DNA of 64,000 nt from Euborellia annulipes. Taxonomy: Eukaryota > Arthropoda > Insecta > Dermaptera > Anisolabididae. The translations under genes and the position numbers were made by a program. The stretch is from NCBI GenBank assembly GCA_023213315.1, contig JAKCPI010014350.1, positions 62,001-126,000 of the forward strand, in the 5' to 3' direction. The notes beneath the pieces were generated by a model. It searched no databases, was not told the origin of the DNA, and saw only the letters and a program-made list of their open reading frames with translations. This document shows positions 52,683-63,863 of the stretch, in pieces. How positions within the stretch are numbered: position 1 is the first letter of the stretch; each line of letters starts with the position of its first letter.

Positions 52683-53713
52683 ATGATGATTGTCCGTCAT
52701 GCCGAGTTTCGAGATCTTGAAGATATTTATAAATTAGCAGGTAAGTCGGGTGTAGGCCTGACTTCCTTGCCACAAAATATGGATACACTTTCGGCTCGAA
52801 TTTCACGTACTCGCAATACTTTAAATGGCAATGTCCATAAAAGTGAACAAGGCTATTTGTTTGTTCTTGAAGATACAGAAGCTCAACGTGTTATTGGGTT
52901 AAGTGCAATTGAGGTTGCTGTAGGACTCATGGAACCTTGGTACAACTTTCATGTTGGAACACAAGTACACGCTTCAAAGGCATTAAATGTTTATAAGTCA
53001 TTACCGACTTTATTTTTAAGTAATGACAGAACAGGTAGTAGTGAACTCTGTACATTGTTTTTAGATCCAGAGCGTCGTGAAAACCAAAACGGTAAATTCT
53101 TATCGAAAATCCGTTTTATGTTTATCGCTGCCTTTAAGCAATATTTCGAGAAAAAATTAATTGCCGAAATGCGTGGTTTCTCAGACGAAAATGGATGTTC
53201 TCCATTTTGGGATGCGATTGGTCACCATTTCTTTAATATGGATTTCTCAACTGCCGACTATTTAAGCGGAATTGGGCAAAAAGTATTTATTGCAGAGCTT
53301 ATGCCACGTTTTCCGGTCTATGTAGATCTCTTGCCAAAAGATGCGCAAGAGGTGATTGGAAAAATGCATCCACAAACTTTGCCTGCCTATCATGTGCTTG
53401 AGTCAGAAGGTTTACGCTATCAAGGATATGTCGATATTTTTGATGCGGGTCCAACGGTTGAAGCCAATATTGATGAATTACGCGCAGTAAAAGAAAGTCA
53501 GTTATTAAACGTCAAAATTATAAGTGAAGCTGCGGTCGGTAAGACCCAATATCTCGTTGCTAATGATAATTATCATGACTATCGCGCAATGCTGATGAAG
53601 CTTGATCTTGTTGATAACACTATAAATTTAACGCATGAACAAGCTGAGAACCTCGGTGTACAAGAAGGTCATATTGTTCGTGTGCTATCACTCAATCCAA
53701 TGGAAGTATCCTG

Positions 53714-53714
<1 letters not shown>
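52683..53714 (+). CDS. astA: Arginine N-succinyltransferase
   Basis: 343 residues. It starts [20 protein letters not shown] (an alternative start is one codon later). AstA residues include GEN-like [19 protein letters not shown] and [21 protein letters not shown]. It moves a succinyl group from succinyl-CoA to arginine, the first step of the AST pathway. The stop overlaps the astD start (TGATG), indicating coupling. The frame is intact. Confidence 0.96.
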
Positions 53715-55183
<1,469 letters not shown>

Positions 55184-55200
55184 ACACTAGGGAAAGAAAA

Positions 55201-56542
55201 ATGAAAGGATATGAAGTAAATTTCGATGGTTTAGTGGGACCAACACATCACTATGCGGGTTTGTCGTTTGGGAATGAAGCATCGACAAAAACCGTAATAA
55301 TGCCTCTAATCCAAAATTAGCAGCTAAACAAGGCTTGCTAAAGATGAAAGCCTTAGCTGATTTGGGTATGAAGCAGGGTGTACTTGCTCCGCATGAGCGT
55401 CCTCATGTTCCAATGTTACGCCGTTTAGGTTTTACAGGAGATGACATTAGTGTTGTTGCTCAAGCAATGCGTCATTCACCTGAACTACTTATCATCGTTA
55501 AGTTCAGCTTCGCCAATGTGGACTGCAAATGCTGCAACAGTTTCACCTTCGGCAGATAGCCAAGATGAACGTACATTTTACCGCAGCGAACTTAAATAAT
55601 AAGTTTCATCGTTCGATTGAAGCGGAAACAACAAGCCAAGTTTTACAAGCAATCTTTAAAAATGAACGCCATTTTGTACACCATGAAGCATTGCCGCAAG
55701 TGGCTTTGTTTGGTGATGAGGGTGCAGCGAATCACAATCGTTTAGGTGGTGATTATGCTAAGCGTGGGGTTCAAGTTTTTGTTTACGGTCAACAACATTT
55801 AAATAATGGGTTGCCGGGACCAAAACGTTATCCTGCTCGTCAGACACGTGAAGCAAGCGAAGCAATTGCGCGTTTGCATCGTTTAGATGATGCACATACA
55901 GTTTTTGTTCAACAAAATCCGGATGTGATTGATCAAGGCGTTTTTCATAACGATGTTATTGCGGTCAGCAACCAACAGGTTTTATTCCATCATCAACATG
56001 CCTTTTTAAATCAAGATCAGGCTTTTGCTGAAATTCGTCAAAAAATGGCAAGCATCGGTGAAGACTTTATCTCGATTGAAGTTCCTGAAAATCGCGTTAC
56101 CGTTGATGATGCAGTAGCAACATATTTATTTAATAGCCAGATTTTGACTCGTCCAGATGGTGGAATGACCATTGTTGTGCCAGAAGAGTCGCGCCAGAAT
56201 AAGGCAGTGTGGGGTTATTTGAACGATATGGTTCAGATGGGTACACCAATTGATGCTATTCAGGTTTATGACTTACGTGAAAGTATGCGTAATGGTGGTG
56301 GTCCGGCATGTTTACGTTTACGCGTAGCTTTAAATGAAACCGAGTTAAATGCTGTAAATCCAAAAGTATTAATGAATGATCAATTGTTTGGCACACTCAA
56401 TCAATGGGTAGATAAACATTATCGTGATCGTTTAGCTCAAGAAGATTTAGCTGATCCGCATTTATTGATGGAAAGCCGTATGGCACTCGATGAGCTGACC
56501 AAAATTTTAGGTTTGGGTTCGGTTTATCCTTTCCAAAAATAA
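55201..56542 (+). CDS. astB: N-succinylarginine dihydrolase, frameshifted
   Basis: About 447 residues. It starts [20 protein letters not shown], the AstB N-terminus. Frame breaks fall near 55285, 55490 and 55575. The largest piece (55529-56542) contains [34 protein letters not shown], and [20 protein letters not shown], with active-site Cys in GPACL. AstB cleaves succinylarginine to succinylornithine, two ammonia and carbon dioxide. Seventeen bases after astD. Confidence 0.92.
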
Positions 56543-56554
56543 GGAGGAGGTGAC

Positions 56555-57530
56555 ATGCAAGACTTTCTAGCATTAACCTTACAAGGTGAGCAGCCAGCAA
56601 CACGTGAAGGAAAACAAGATAATTTTTCTTGGCGTTGGTTAGGTGAGGGAATTCTTGAATGTACCCCACATGCACAGTACGACAAAGCCGTCGTACTGTC
56701 AGCTGGGGTACATGGTAATGAAACAGCACCAATTGAATTGTTGTCTCATCTTTGCACAGATTTATTTGCCGGACGCTTAAACCTTGCTGTGAAGGTTGCT
56801 GTTTGTACTGGGTAATCCATATGCAATGCGTCAAGGTAAGCGTTATGTGCATGACGATGTGAACCGAATGTTTTGTGGTGGATATAAAACTCTGCCAGTG
56901 ACCGAAGAATCAAAGCGAGCTGAGGTTTTAGAGCAAGTTGTGACGACATTCTTTCAAGAAAGTTCTAGCTAAGCAAAACGTTATCATTATGATTTGCACA
57001 CAGCCATTCGGGCATCTTTATTGCCGACTTTTGCTTTGTTTCCCTATCAAACGCATGCTTATGATGTTGATTTGACGGCAAGTCTAGAAGCGGCCGATTT
57101 AGATGCTTTGGTTTATCACAATGCGGTAGGCAAAACGTTTACACATTTTACCAGTGAGAATTTTAAAGCAGCCAGTGCAACTTTAGAGTTGGGCAAAGCT
57201 TTGCCATTTGGACAAAATGACTTGAGTCAGTTTGCCGCAATTGATCAAGTTATTCGCCATGTCATTTCTGAACAGGCTTTGCCGACACGCAATAAAGTGA
57301 AAATTCGGGTATTTAAAGTATCGGACTCTTTAATTAAAAAAGATGAAGATTTTCAGATGAACTTATCAGCTGAAGCTCCAAATTTTTCGACTTTTACAAA
57401 AGGTGAAATCATTGCGACACAACCTTCTGGTAATTATGTAGTAGAGCAAGATCAGGTCTGGATTTTATTTCCAAATCCAAATGTGAAACTTGGTTTACGT
57501 GCAGGTTTGGTTTTAACTGAAACGAGCTGA
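56555..57530 (+). CDS. astE: Succinylglutamate desuccinylase, frameshifted
   Basis: About 324 residues. The zinc peptidase-like motif is [16 protein letters not shown] near the start, and the third zinc ligand lies in [10 protein letters not shown]. Frames break near 56810 and 56970. AstE releases succinate and glutamate in the last AST step. It ends the gdhA-astCADBE block, 12 bases after astB, with a strong terminator at 57551. The AST order and gene set match catabolic arginine use. Confidence 0.92.
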
Positions 57531-57550
57531 ATGGTTGATTTCAAATAAAT

Positions 57551-57578
57551 AAAAAAGGGCGATTAATCGCCCTTTTTT
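57551..57578. terminator. Bidirectional terminator after astE
   Basis: Palindrome AAAAAAGGGCGATT / AATCGCCCTTTTTT, convergent with the hydrophilin-like gene. Confidence 0.93.
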
Positions 57579-57590
57579 GTGCATCACTTA

Positions 57591-58418
57591 TTAGTTAGTA
57601 CCGAAAAGACCTTTAATCCAAGATTTCTTTTCCGCTTTTTGTGTAGACGCTTGCGCATCTGCATTTACACTTGCATTAATTCCAACAGGGGCAACGTTAA
57701 CACCAACATTTACGCCAGTATTAGCATTAATTGAATGCGCTGGTTGAGCAGCATTTAATTGTGCCTGAGCATCTGCTTTAGTGTCTGCTACAAATTCTTT
57801 TTGCTCAGCTTGATTTTGAGCTACGCGAGTTTTTACAGCATCTACATGCGCTTGAGCATCAGCTTGTTTTTCAGCAGTAAATTCTTTTTTGTCAGCTTGT
57901 TTTTCAGCAAACTTAGTTTTTACAGCATCAACACTTGCTTTCGTATCTGCTTTAGCTTCAACTGCTAGGTTTTTAGTACCCGTTGCAGCTTTAGTTGCTA
58001 AGTTTTTAGTACCAACTGCAGCTTCAGTCGCTAGGTTTTTAGTACCAGTTGCAGTTTTAGTTGCAAAGTTTTTAGTACCCACTGCAGCTTCAGTTGCTAG
58101 GTTTTTAGTACCCGTTGCAGCTTCAGTCGCTAAGTGTTTAGTACCCGTTGCAGCTTTAGAAGAAAGTTCAGTCACTTTACCAGTTGTTTTTTTAGTTGCT
58201 TTAACCGTAGTGTCAGCAGCGACATGACCAGCATGTTTTGCCGTTTTACCTACAGTATGTGCAGTATTTTTGACTGTGTTGGCTACACCACTAACAAGAC
58301 CACCTGGTTGTACATTAACTTGGGCAGAAGCATCTGCATTAACGCCCGCACTTTGTGCAAAAATAGAGGCAGAAGCAAGAACACTTGCAGTAACGATAGC
58401 TGTTTTCATCATTTTCAT
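57591..58418 (-). CDS. Exported hydrophilin-like repeat protein
   Basis: 275 residues. Signal peptide MKMMKTAIVTASVLASASIF then AQ; GAAGGA lies before ATG-58418. The mature protein is rich in Ala, Thr, Lys and Glu, with almost no bulky hydrophobics. Six copies of an 11-residue unit such as TGTKNLATEAA sit near the middle, then a longer repeat with VDAVKTKFAEKQADKKEF and VDAVKTRVAQNQAEQKEF. This looks like an intrinsically disordered, LEA-type protein, as in the Acinetobacter desiccation hydrophilins DtpA and DtpB. I cannot tell whether it is one of them. Confidence 0.85.
   Translation of the reverse strand: MKMMKTAIVTASVLASASIFAQSAGVNADASAQVNVQPGGLVSGVANTVKNTAHTVGKTAKHAGHVAADTTVKATKKTTGKVTELSSKAATGTKHLATEAATGTKNLATEAAVGTKNFATKTATGTKNLATEAAVGTKNLATKAATGTKNLAVEAKADTKASVDAVKTKFAEKQADKKEFTAEKQADAQAHVDAVKTRVAQNQAEQKEFVADTKADAQAQLNAAQPAHSINANTGVNVGVNVAPVGINASVNADAQASTQKAEKKSWIKGLFGTN
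57964..58161. repeat. Six tandem 33-bp repeats inside the hydrophilin-like gene
   Basis: Units start at 57964, 57997, 58030, 58063, 58096 and 58129, each 33 bp and all in frame. The first 18 bases vary little, for example GCTAGGTTTTTAGTACCC. Each codes one 11-residue unit. Copy number could vary between strains by slippage. Confidence 0.95.
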
Positions 58419-59011
58419 TGCGATATCCTTCAAAGAATATACCTTTTTAGTGAGGTATTTCATAAACGCTAGGGCATCATAGCCAACACTTACAAGCTTG
58501 GGAATTGTCTTCATCAAAATGTTACAACAGTGTTACGTTGAGTAAACACACTAGGGATAAATTGTGAAGATTAATAAAAATTAATAATAAAGTGAAAAAG
58601 AATGTTTATTTGTTACTTATTCTAATTAAATTAGCCTAATTTTATCTTTTTTATTTTTTAAAAATTAAAGTTCAAATTTTCTTGAAGTTACTTTGCTTTT
58701 GATCAGGTACTTATATCTCTAATTGTGATTTGAGTCTCATTATTTATTAGTGGGGGACGGCATAGTTATTGCTTATTATGAGAATAAGATGCTTTTTAGC
58801 ACTTTTTTGAACCGCCTTCTGTCAGAAATATAAATGTACAGGGCAGAACAACATTTTTGCTTATTCGCTTGTGGATATTTCTACTTCTCTTGTGGATATA
58901 TATTTCATTCATTAGATTTTTCACATGAAATATATTTTAAGAAATGCCTCTTTGTTTCGAATAATCAAAAATAAAAATAGATGTCTATAAACAAAAGAAC
59001 AGAGATCTTAA
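58419..59011. other. Divergent intergenic region of the hydrophilin/protease island
   Basis: 593 bases, AT-rich, no convincing gene. It must carry promoters for the hydrophilin gene (minus) and the 59012 gene (plus). Confidence 0.65.
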
Positions 59012-59323
59012 ATGATGAAAATTATTGCTTCCTTTCTTGTATTGGTCGGCTTGGTCGCCGTTGTTCTCTATTTTAAGCCCACAAGTGGTGCATCTGATGT
59101 GTTCAATTCGGTTTTACATGAATCGAATTCAGCACAACCAGATACATCGTCTTTTCTTTCTAAACTTAAGGAGCCTACTCAACCTAAAAATCTATCTCAA
59201 CATTCAACTCATCCTCAAGTGGTATCAGTGGATACCGTTCCTTTTTACGACACAAAAAGTGATCTTTCGATTCAACCGATTGATCCAGAAAAAGATCCAG
59301 CAAATGAAATAAAAGCGAAATAA
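59012..59323 (+). CDS. Small membrane-anchored protein, unknown
   Basis: 103 residues. One N-terminal hydrophobic segment MMKIIASFLVLVGLVAVVLY, then a polar, proline- and serine-rich tail (SSFLSKLKEPTQPKNLSQH) without cysteines. No family recognised. It ends 36 bases before the S8 protease start in the same direction, so they probably share a transcript. It could be a partner or secretion helper of the protease; nothing in the sequence shows which. Confidence 0.65.
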   Translation: MMKIIASFLVLVGLVAVVLYFKPTSGASDVFNSVLHESNSAQPDTSSFLSKLKEPTQPKNLSQHSTHPQVVSVDTVPFYDTKSDLSIQPIDPEKDPANEIKAK

Positions 59324-59358
59324 GCAAATTGTTAGTTGAAAAACTACGGAGAAAAATA

Positions 59359-60715
59359 ATGCAAAGTAAAACGTTATTTCTATTAGGTCTATGTACGATT
59401 TTAAGTACAACTGCATCCGCTCTTCCTTTAGATTCTAAAGGTGCTAAGCAGCGATTAAATCAAGCAGCAAAACAAAAAGTATTTCAGGGTAAAATCGATT
59501 TAGATGCCTTGGTCAATAATGATTCGAATGATTTAATTGTTGAATACAATATTGCTTCGGTGAGTGTACCTTCAGGTTTAGAACGGCGAAGTTATATTGC
59601 AACAAATAAGAAGAATTTACAGGCAAGGTTTAACCGTGCTGGTGGCGTTCAAGTACTTCGGGACTACAATAATTTGCCTTTAGCTTTTTATCGGATTAGT
59701 AACCGCGAAGCTTTGGTCTCTTTACTCAATGACCCTAACGTTAAAGCGGTTTATCCAAATCGTATTAATCAAACCACAACCAATGAAAGCTTACCTTTAA
59801 TTAATCAACCACAGGCAAACACCAATGGTTTTACTGGAGAAGGCTCTAGTGTGGCAGTGATTGATACAGGTGTGAATTATCTTCACTCTGATTTTGGTTG
59901 TACGGCAGTAAACACACCTTCAAACACTTGTCGGGTTGTTTACTCATTTGATAGTGCACCAGATGATGGCACTTTAGATGATGATGGGCATGGTAGTAAT
60001 GTTTCAGGCATTGTGTCCAAGGTTGCCATCTAAGACTAAAATTATTGGTATTGATACCTTCCGACGTGTTCGAGTGAATGGTCAGTGGGGTAGTACTGCT
60101 TATGACAGCGATATTCTGGCGGCTTTAAACTGGACTGTAAATAATGCCCAGACTTATAACATTAAAGCGGTAAATTTAAGCCTTGGTGTGCCAGGTGTTA
60201 AATATACTTCAGAGTGTAGTAATAGCAGTTATGCAACCGCATTTGCCAATGCACGTGCAGCAGGTGTAGTTCCAGTAGTCGCTTCAGGTAATGATGCATT
60301 TTCAGATGGAATTTCGTCTCCTGCTTGTGTTGCTGGTGCAGTAAGAGTAGGGGCTGTTTATGACAGTAATATTGGTGGTGTGTCATGGGGTAATCCAGTG
60401 AAATGTTCTGACCCAACCACCGCCGCAGACAAAGTGGCATGCTTTAGTAATGGGGGCAGCCTTGTAACTTTATTAGCGCCCGGAGCAATGATTACGGCAG
60501 GTGGATACACCATGGGTGGTACATCTCAAGCGACACCACATGTGGCGGGCGCGATTGCTTTATTACGAGCAAATAGTGTGAGTCCAACTGAAAGTATTGA
60601 TCAAACCATTAGCCGTTTAAAAACGACAGGTAAGCCAATTACTGACTCAAGAACGGGCTTGGTTTTCCCGCGTATTGATTTGCTGGCAGCAACAAATGGC
60701 TTGATTGCTAATTAA
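59359..60715 (+). CDS. S8 family serine protease (subtilisin-like), frameshifted
   Basis: About 452 residues. Signal peptide MQSKTLFLLGLCTILSTTAS, an I9-type propeptide region (SLLNDPNVKAVYPNRI), then the catalytic domain. Asp is in SVAVIDTGVNYLHSDFG, His in DDDGHGSNVSGIV, and Ser in GGTSQATPHVAGAIA. One indel lies near 60028, just after the catalytic His. Activity would be exported, with propeptide removal. A terminator follows at 60771. The function in Acinetobacter is not known to me. Confidence 0.9.
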
Positions 60716-60770
60716 ATAGCTTATTTATAATTTTTAAAATGAGGTCCAAGAAATTTTAAAATGGCTATAG

Positions 60771-60806
60771 CCCGTTGCAAAAGTTAGCTTCTGCAACGGG
60801 TTTTCT
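60771..60806. terminator. Terminator between the S8 protease and the lipoprotein gene
   Basis: Arms CCCGTTGCA / TGCAACGGG with a 12-base loop and a T run on the plus strand. Confidence 0.85.
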
Positions 60807-60817
60807 ATGAAAGAGTA

Positions 60818-61249
60818 TTAATTACACTTTGCTAAATTAGCTGCATTAAAATTGCTTTGGAGTTTTTTGAAATTATTTTGAATTTCTGGATCTTGAATAT
60901 TAAAGGTGGTCGAGCTTTTGGTTGTCGTGTTAGTTGCTTGATTTAATATGCCAGACTCATCAGGATATTGTTGGGTGAATGATGTGGCTGAAATTAGACC
61001 TCTATCATTAAATATCCAGTGTTCAGTAACGTTGTCCGCCCCCTAAATATCCCGTAAACTCAATCATACAAGCTTGCTTATCTTGTTTAATTAATTTGGC
61101 TACATTACCTGTAGTTGATGGATAAGCTTCGATATTTGTATCTTGCTCTAAAACTTGTGCCTGAGAATAAGAAGAAACAGGTGCTGAGGTTGCACATGCA
61201 GTTAAAGCCAAGCAGCATAGTGTTGAAAGAGAAGTTTTTGACTATTCAT
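60818..61249 (-). CDS. Putative lipoprotein, frameshifted
   Basis: About 144 residues. Two indels, near 61035 and near 61235, break the frame. Between them the frame 61211-61023 reads LALTACATSAPVSSYSQAQV, a lipobox LTAC, and GNVAKLIKQDKQACMIEFTG. After the second break, the tail reads NVTEHWIFNDRGLISATSF and ends NAANLAKCN at 60818. The start MNSQK at 61249 is inferred. No family recognised. It lies between the protease and the second hydrophilin-like gene. Confidence 0.65.
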
Positions 61250-61311
61250 AAGGCAGATTCCTAGCTCTTTATAGTTGATGATCATTATTTCTAGATGAAT
61301 ATCTGTATTTA

Positions 61312-61340
61312 TAAAAGCGCGAAGTTATCGCGCTATCCAA
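61312..61340 (-). terminator. Terminator after the 61346 gene
   Basis: Minus-strand arms AGCGCGA / TCGCGCT with a five-base loop and following T residues. Confidence 0.7.
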
Positions 61341-61345
61341 AAAAA

Positions 61346-61765
61346 TTAGTTCGTTGTTGTGCTCGATTTACTTAATTCACCTTGCTCTATCGGAATACTT
61401 TCACCGTTTCGACTACTGGTAATATTTTGCTTCGCCTGATCTATTTTTGTTTCTGTAAAAGCTTTGGCTGTATCCGCTTTTTGCTGAACAACTTCTGCTT
61501 TTTCAGCAGTAAATTCTTTGGTGTTTTTCCATTTTTCACTAATTTTATTTGAGGTTTTTTCGGAAGCACCTTGAATATTGTCTCCTAAATTTTGTATGCC
61601 TTTTCCTGTTTTGTATAACAATACACGACCTAAACTTGGGTTATCACCATAAGGTTGTGCTTTAGAAGTTGTTTCACCCACTTGTTGTGGTTGCGTTGTT
61701 TGTGCAAATAAGGTTGATGAAGCCAACATAGAGGTCGCAATACATAAAATTTGTATGGTTTTCAT
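61346..61765 (-). CDS. Second exported hydrophilin-like protein
   Basis: 139 residues. Signal peptide MKTIQILCIATSMLASSTLF then AQ. The mature part is polar and helical, with KWKNTKEFTAEKAEVVQQKA and AKAFTETKIDQAKQN. It shares KEFTAEK and 21 identical bases with the 57591 protein (61499-61519 against 57867-57887). The two are probably related. No enzymatic motif. The start is preferred over upstream codons of the same frame because it gives the signal peptide. Confidence 0.78.
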   Translation of the reverse strand: MKTIQILCIATSMLASSTLFAQTTQPQQVGETTSKAQPYGDNPSLGRVLLYKTGKGIQNLGDNIQGASEKTSNKISEKWKNTKEFTAEKAEVVQQKADTAKAFTETKIDQAKQNITSSRNGESIPIEQGELSKSSTTTN

Positions 61766-61913
61766 TTTGGATAAATCTCCCCAACCAGAATCAAAAGATG
61801 AAGTGGTGATCTTACTGTTAAAAATAAAACTTGTACTGCAATGAGATAAAACCCATACGATTTGATTACGATAAATCATCACTTGATCGCAATAAAGTAA
61901 TTATCTCAATAAC

Positions 61914-62783
61914 TCATAAACAAAACTCTGACTTAATTAATTCTAAAAACATATCTCTCGCTTTGTGGTTGCTCACATTCTTATGCCAGAAAAACTGATT
62001 TTGCATAAAGGCAAGATGTTCAAATTTATAGCCTCGAATGTTGGTTAAATTTTTATATTGTTCATAAATACTTTTTGGTACTAAAGACACCCCTGAGCCT
62101 GCACTCACACAACCAATAATAGTGGCATAACTGGTAATGCTGGTAATGGGAAGCGAGATATTTTTGAGCTTAAGCCATTCTTCAAGAGCGGCGCGGTAAG
62201 GGCAACCTTCAGTCCACATAAAAATTTCTTTACCAATGAGGTCTTCTTGGTTGTAGATTTCTCCCAAAGAATGAGATGCAATCAAGACCATATCTTCTTG
62301 ATAAATACTGAGTTTATTTAACATTGGAAATTCAATATTTCCAGCGACAATCGCACCGTCGAGTTTATGCTGAGAAATATCGACTAAGAGCTGTTTCCAC
62401 GTGCCCGTAATAATTTGAATGGAAACCTCTGGATAGCGTTGATGATATTTCGCGAGTAAATTGGGTAAACGGGTGGTGGCAGAAGATTCAATAGCACCAA
62501 TTTTTAATGGCCCAGAAGGGCGGTGCGTCAGGATGAATGCTACGTTTGGCTTCATCACATAGCGCCAAAATTTTATGACAATAATTAAGAAAAATCTCTC
62601 CAGATGGAGTGAGCTTTAAACTTTTTCCTTCACGATAAAACAAAGGTGAACCCAGTTCTTCTTCTGAGTTGCTTAATGCGTGTCGTAATGTTGGATGGGA
62701 CACAATGCAGTTGCAGTGATGCCTTAGTCATCGTGCCACACTCAACCACTGGTCTGAAACATTTTTAACTGTGCGATATCCAT
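61914..62783 (-). CDS. LysR family transcriptional regulator, frameshifted
   Basis: About 290 residues. The start MDIAQLKMFQT is at 62783; frame breaks lie near 62745, 62675 and 62520. The helix-turn-helix region is followed by EEELGSPLFYREGKSLKLTP, then the effector-binding domain GPLKIGAIESSATTRLPNLL and AGSGVSLVPKSIYEQYKNL. It diverges from an EamA transporter gene and probably controls it, with a palindrome between them. The inducer is not known. Confidence 0.85.
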
Positions 62784-62810
62784 ATTTTATCATTCACTTT
62801 TAATGAATAT

Positions 62811-62829
62811 TTAACTCAATATAAGTTAA
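62811..62829. promoter_or_regulatory. Candidate LysR operator between the divergent genes
   Basis: Palindrome TTAACT-N7-AGTTAA in the 108-base region between the LysR start (62783) and the EamA start (62892). Its location and shape fit a LysR box. Confidence 0.55.
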
Positions 62830-62891
62830 TTTTATTCAACTATCCATGCGCATATGATGAAAGAGTTCCTTTCCATTAGTGCAGATTTAAC

Positions 62892-63807
62892 ATGGCAATT
62901 TCTCTTGCTGCCGAAACCCAACCTCCAGCATTTAAGCTTTATTTGTGTATTGCCGTGACCGTCTTTTGTTGGGGTTATTCACCTATTGGCGTACATAGTG
63001 CTCTGCATTCATATACACCGCAGCATATTGCCTTGCTTCGCTTTTTGATTGCCTCAGTTTTCTTATTTTTACTGATTATGAAAAAAAGGAATTCAGCCTT
63101 TAAAGTGGAAAGATATTCCTGCGCTTGGGGTGTTAGGATTTTTCTCTGTGACCTTGCATCACTTACTTATAAATACGGGACAGCAATATGTGAGTGCGGT
63201 TGCATCCAGCATTTTGAGCCAATCCATTCCGCTATTCACTTTTATTATTTCAGCTTTACTTTTTAAAGAGCAAATCAGTTTTAAACAGTGGTTATGTATT
63301 TTGCTGGGACTTTGTGGCGCCGTGTTAGTGGTTAGTGGAGATCATGATCTTGGTGTACCGAGTCCTTATAGTTTATTGATTGTTCTAGCTGCAATTGCTT
63401 GGGGTCTTTATTTTAATTTATATAAAAAATTTGCTTTAAATTATGATGCCTTAAGCATGATGTGTTACATCATTTGGTTCGGAACCATTCCTTTACTATT
63501 TTATAGTGCTCATTTACCTAATGAAATTTTGCATGCTACTTGGCAGGCCAATATGTCGATTGTCTTGTTGGGTATTTTCCCAAGTGCGATGGCTTATGTA
63601 TTTTGGGGATATGTACTTAAAAATATGCCGTTGACGATCGCATCGAATTTTTTGTATTGCTCGCCAATTGTCGCAATGAGTTTAGCAGTTCTCTTCTTAA
63701 ATGAAAAACCATCAATGATTGTGCTGTTAGGTGGAGTGATTATTATAGGGAGTTTGGTGTGGATGAATTGGGGGGAATCGGCGTACCATCGAATAAGCTA
63801 TAGATAA
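62892..63807 (+). CDS. EamA/DMT family transporter, frameshifted
   Basis: About 305 residues in two pieces joined near 63100. It starts MAISLAAETQPPAFKLYLCI. Ten predicted helices; repeats show VASSILSQSIPLFTFIISAL and the second LTIASNFLYCSPIVAMSLAV. It exports small molecules of unknown identity. Divergent from a LysR gene, so probably induced by its substrate. Different from the RhtA-like pair at 28.5-30.3 kb. Confidence 0.87.
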
Positions 63808-63863
63808 TTAAACGATCTGTAGATTAATGCTATGTCATGCGCTAGTTGCTTTAAGAGAATGAA

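Noticed and set aside
57964..58161. CRISPR-like array
   Set aside because: The repeats are contiguous with no unique spacers and lie inside a coding gene.
57889..58227. 112-residue open frame on the plus strand across the hydrophilin repeats
   Set aside because: It is the antisense reading of the 33-bp repeats; any frame stays open in such a repeat. No signal or ribosome site.
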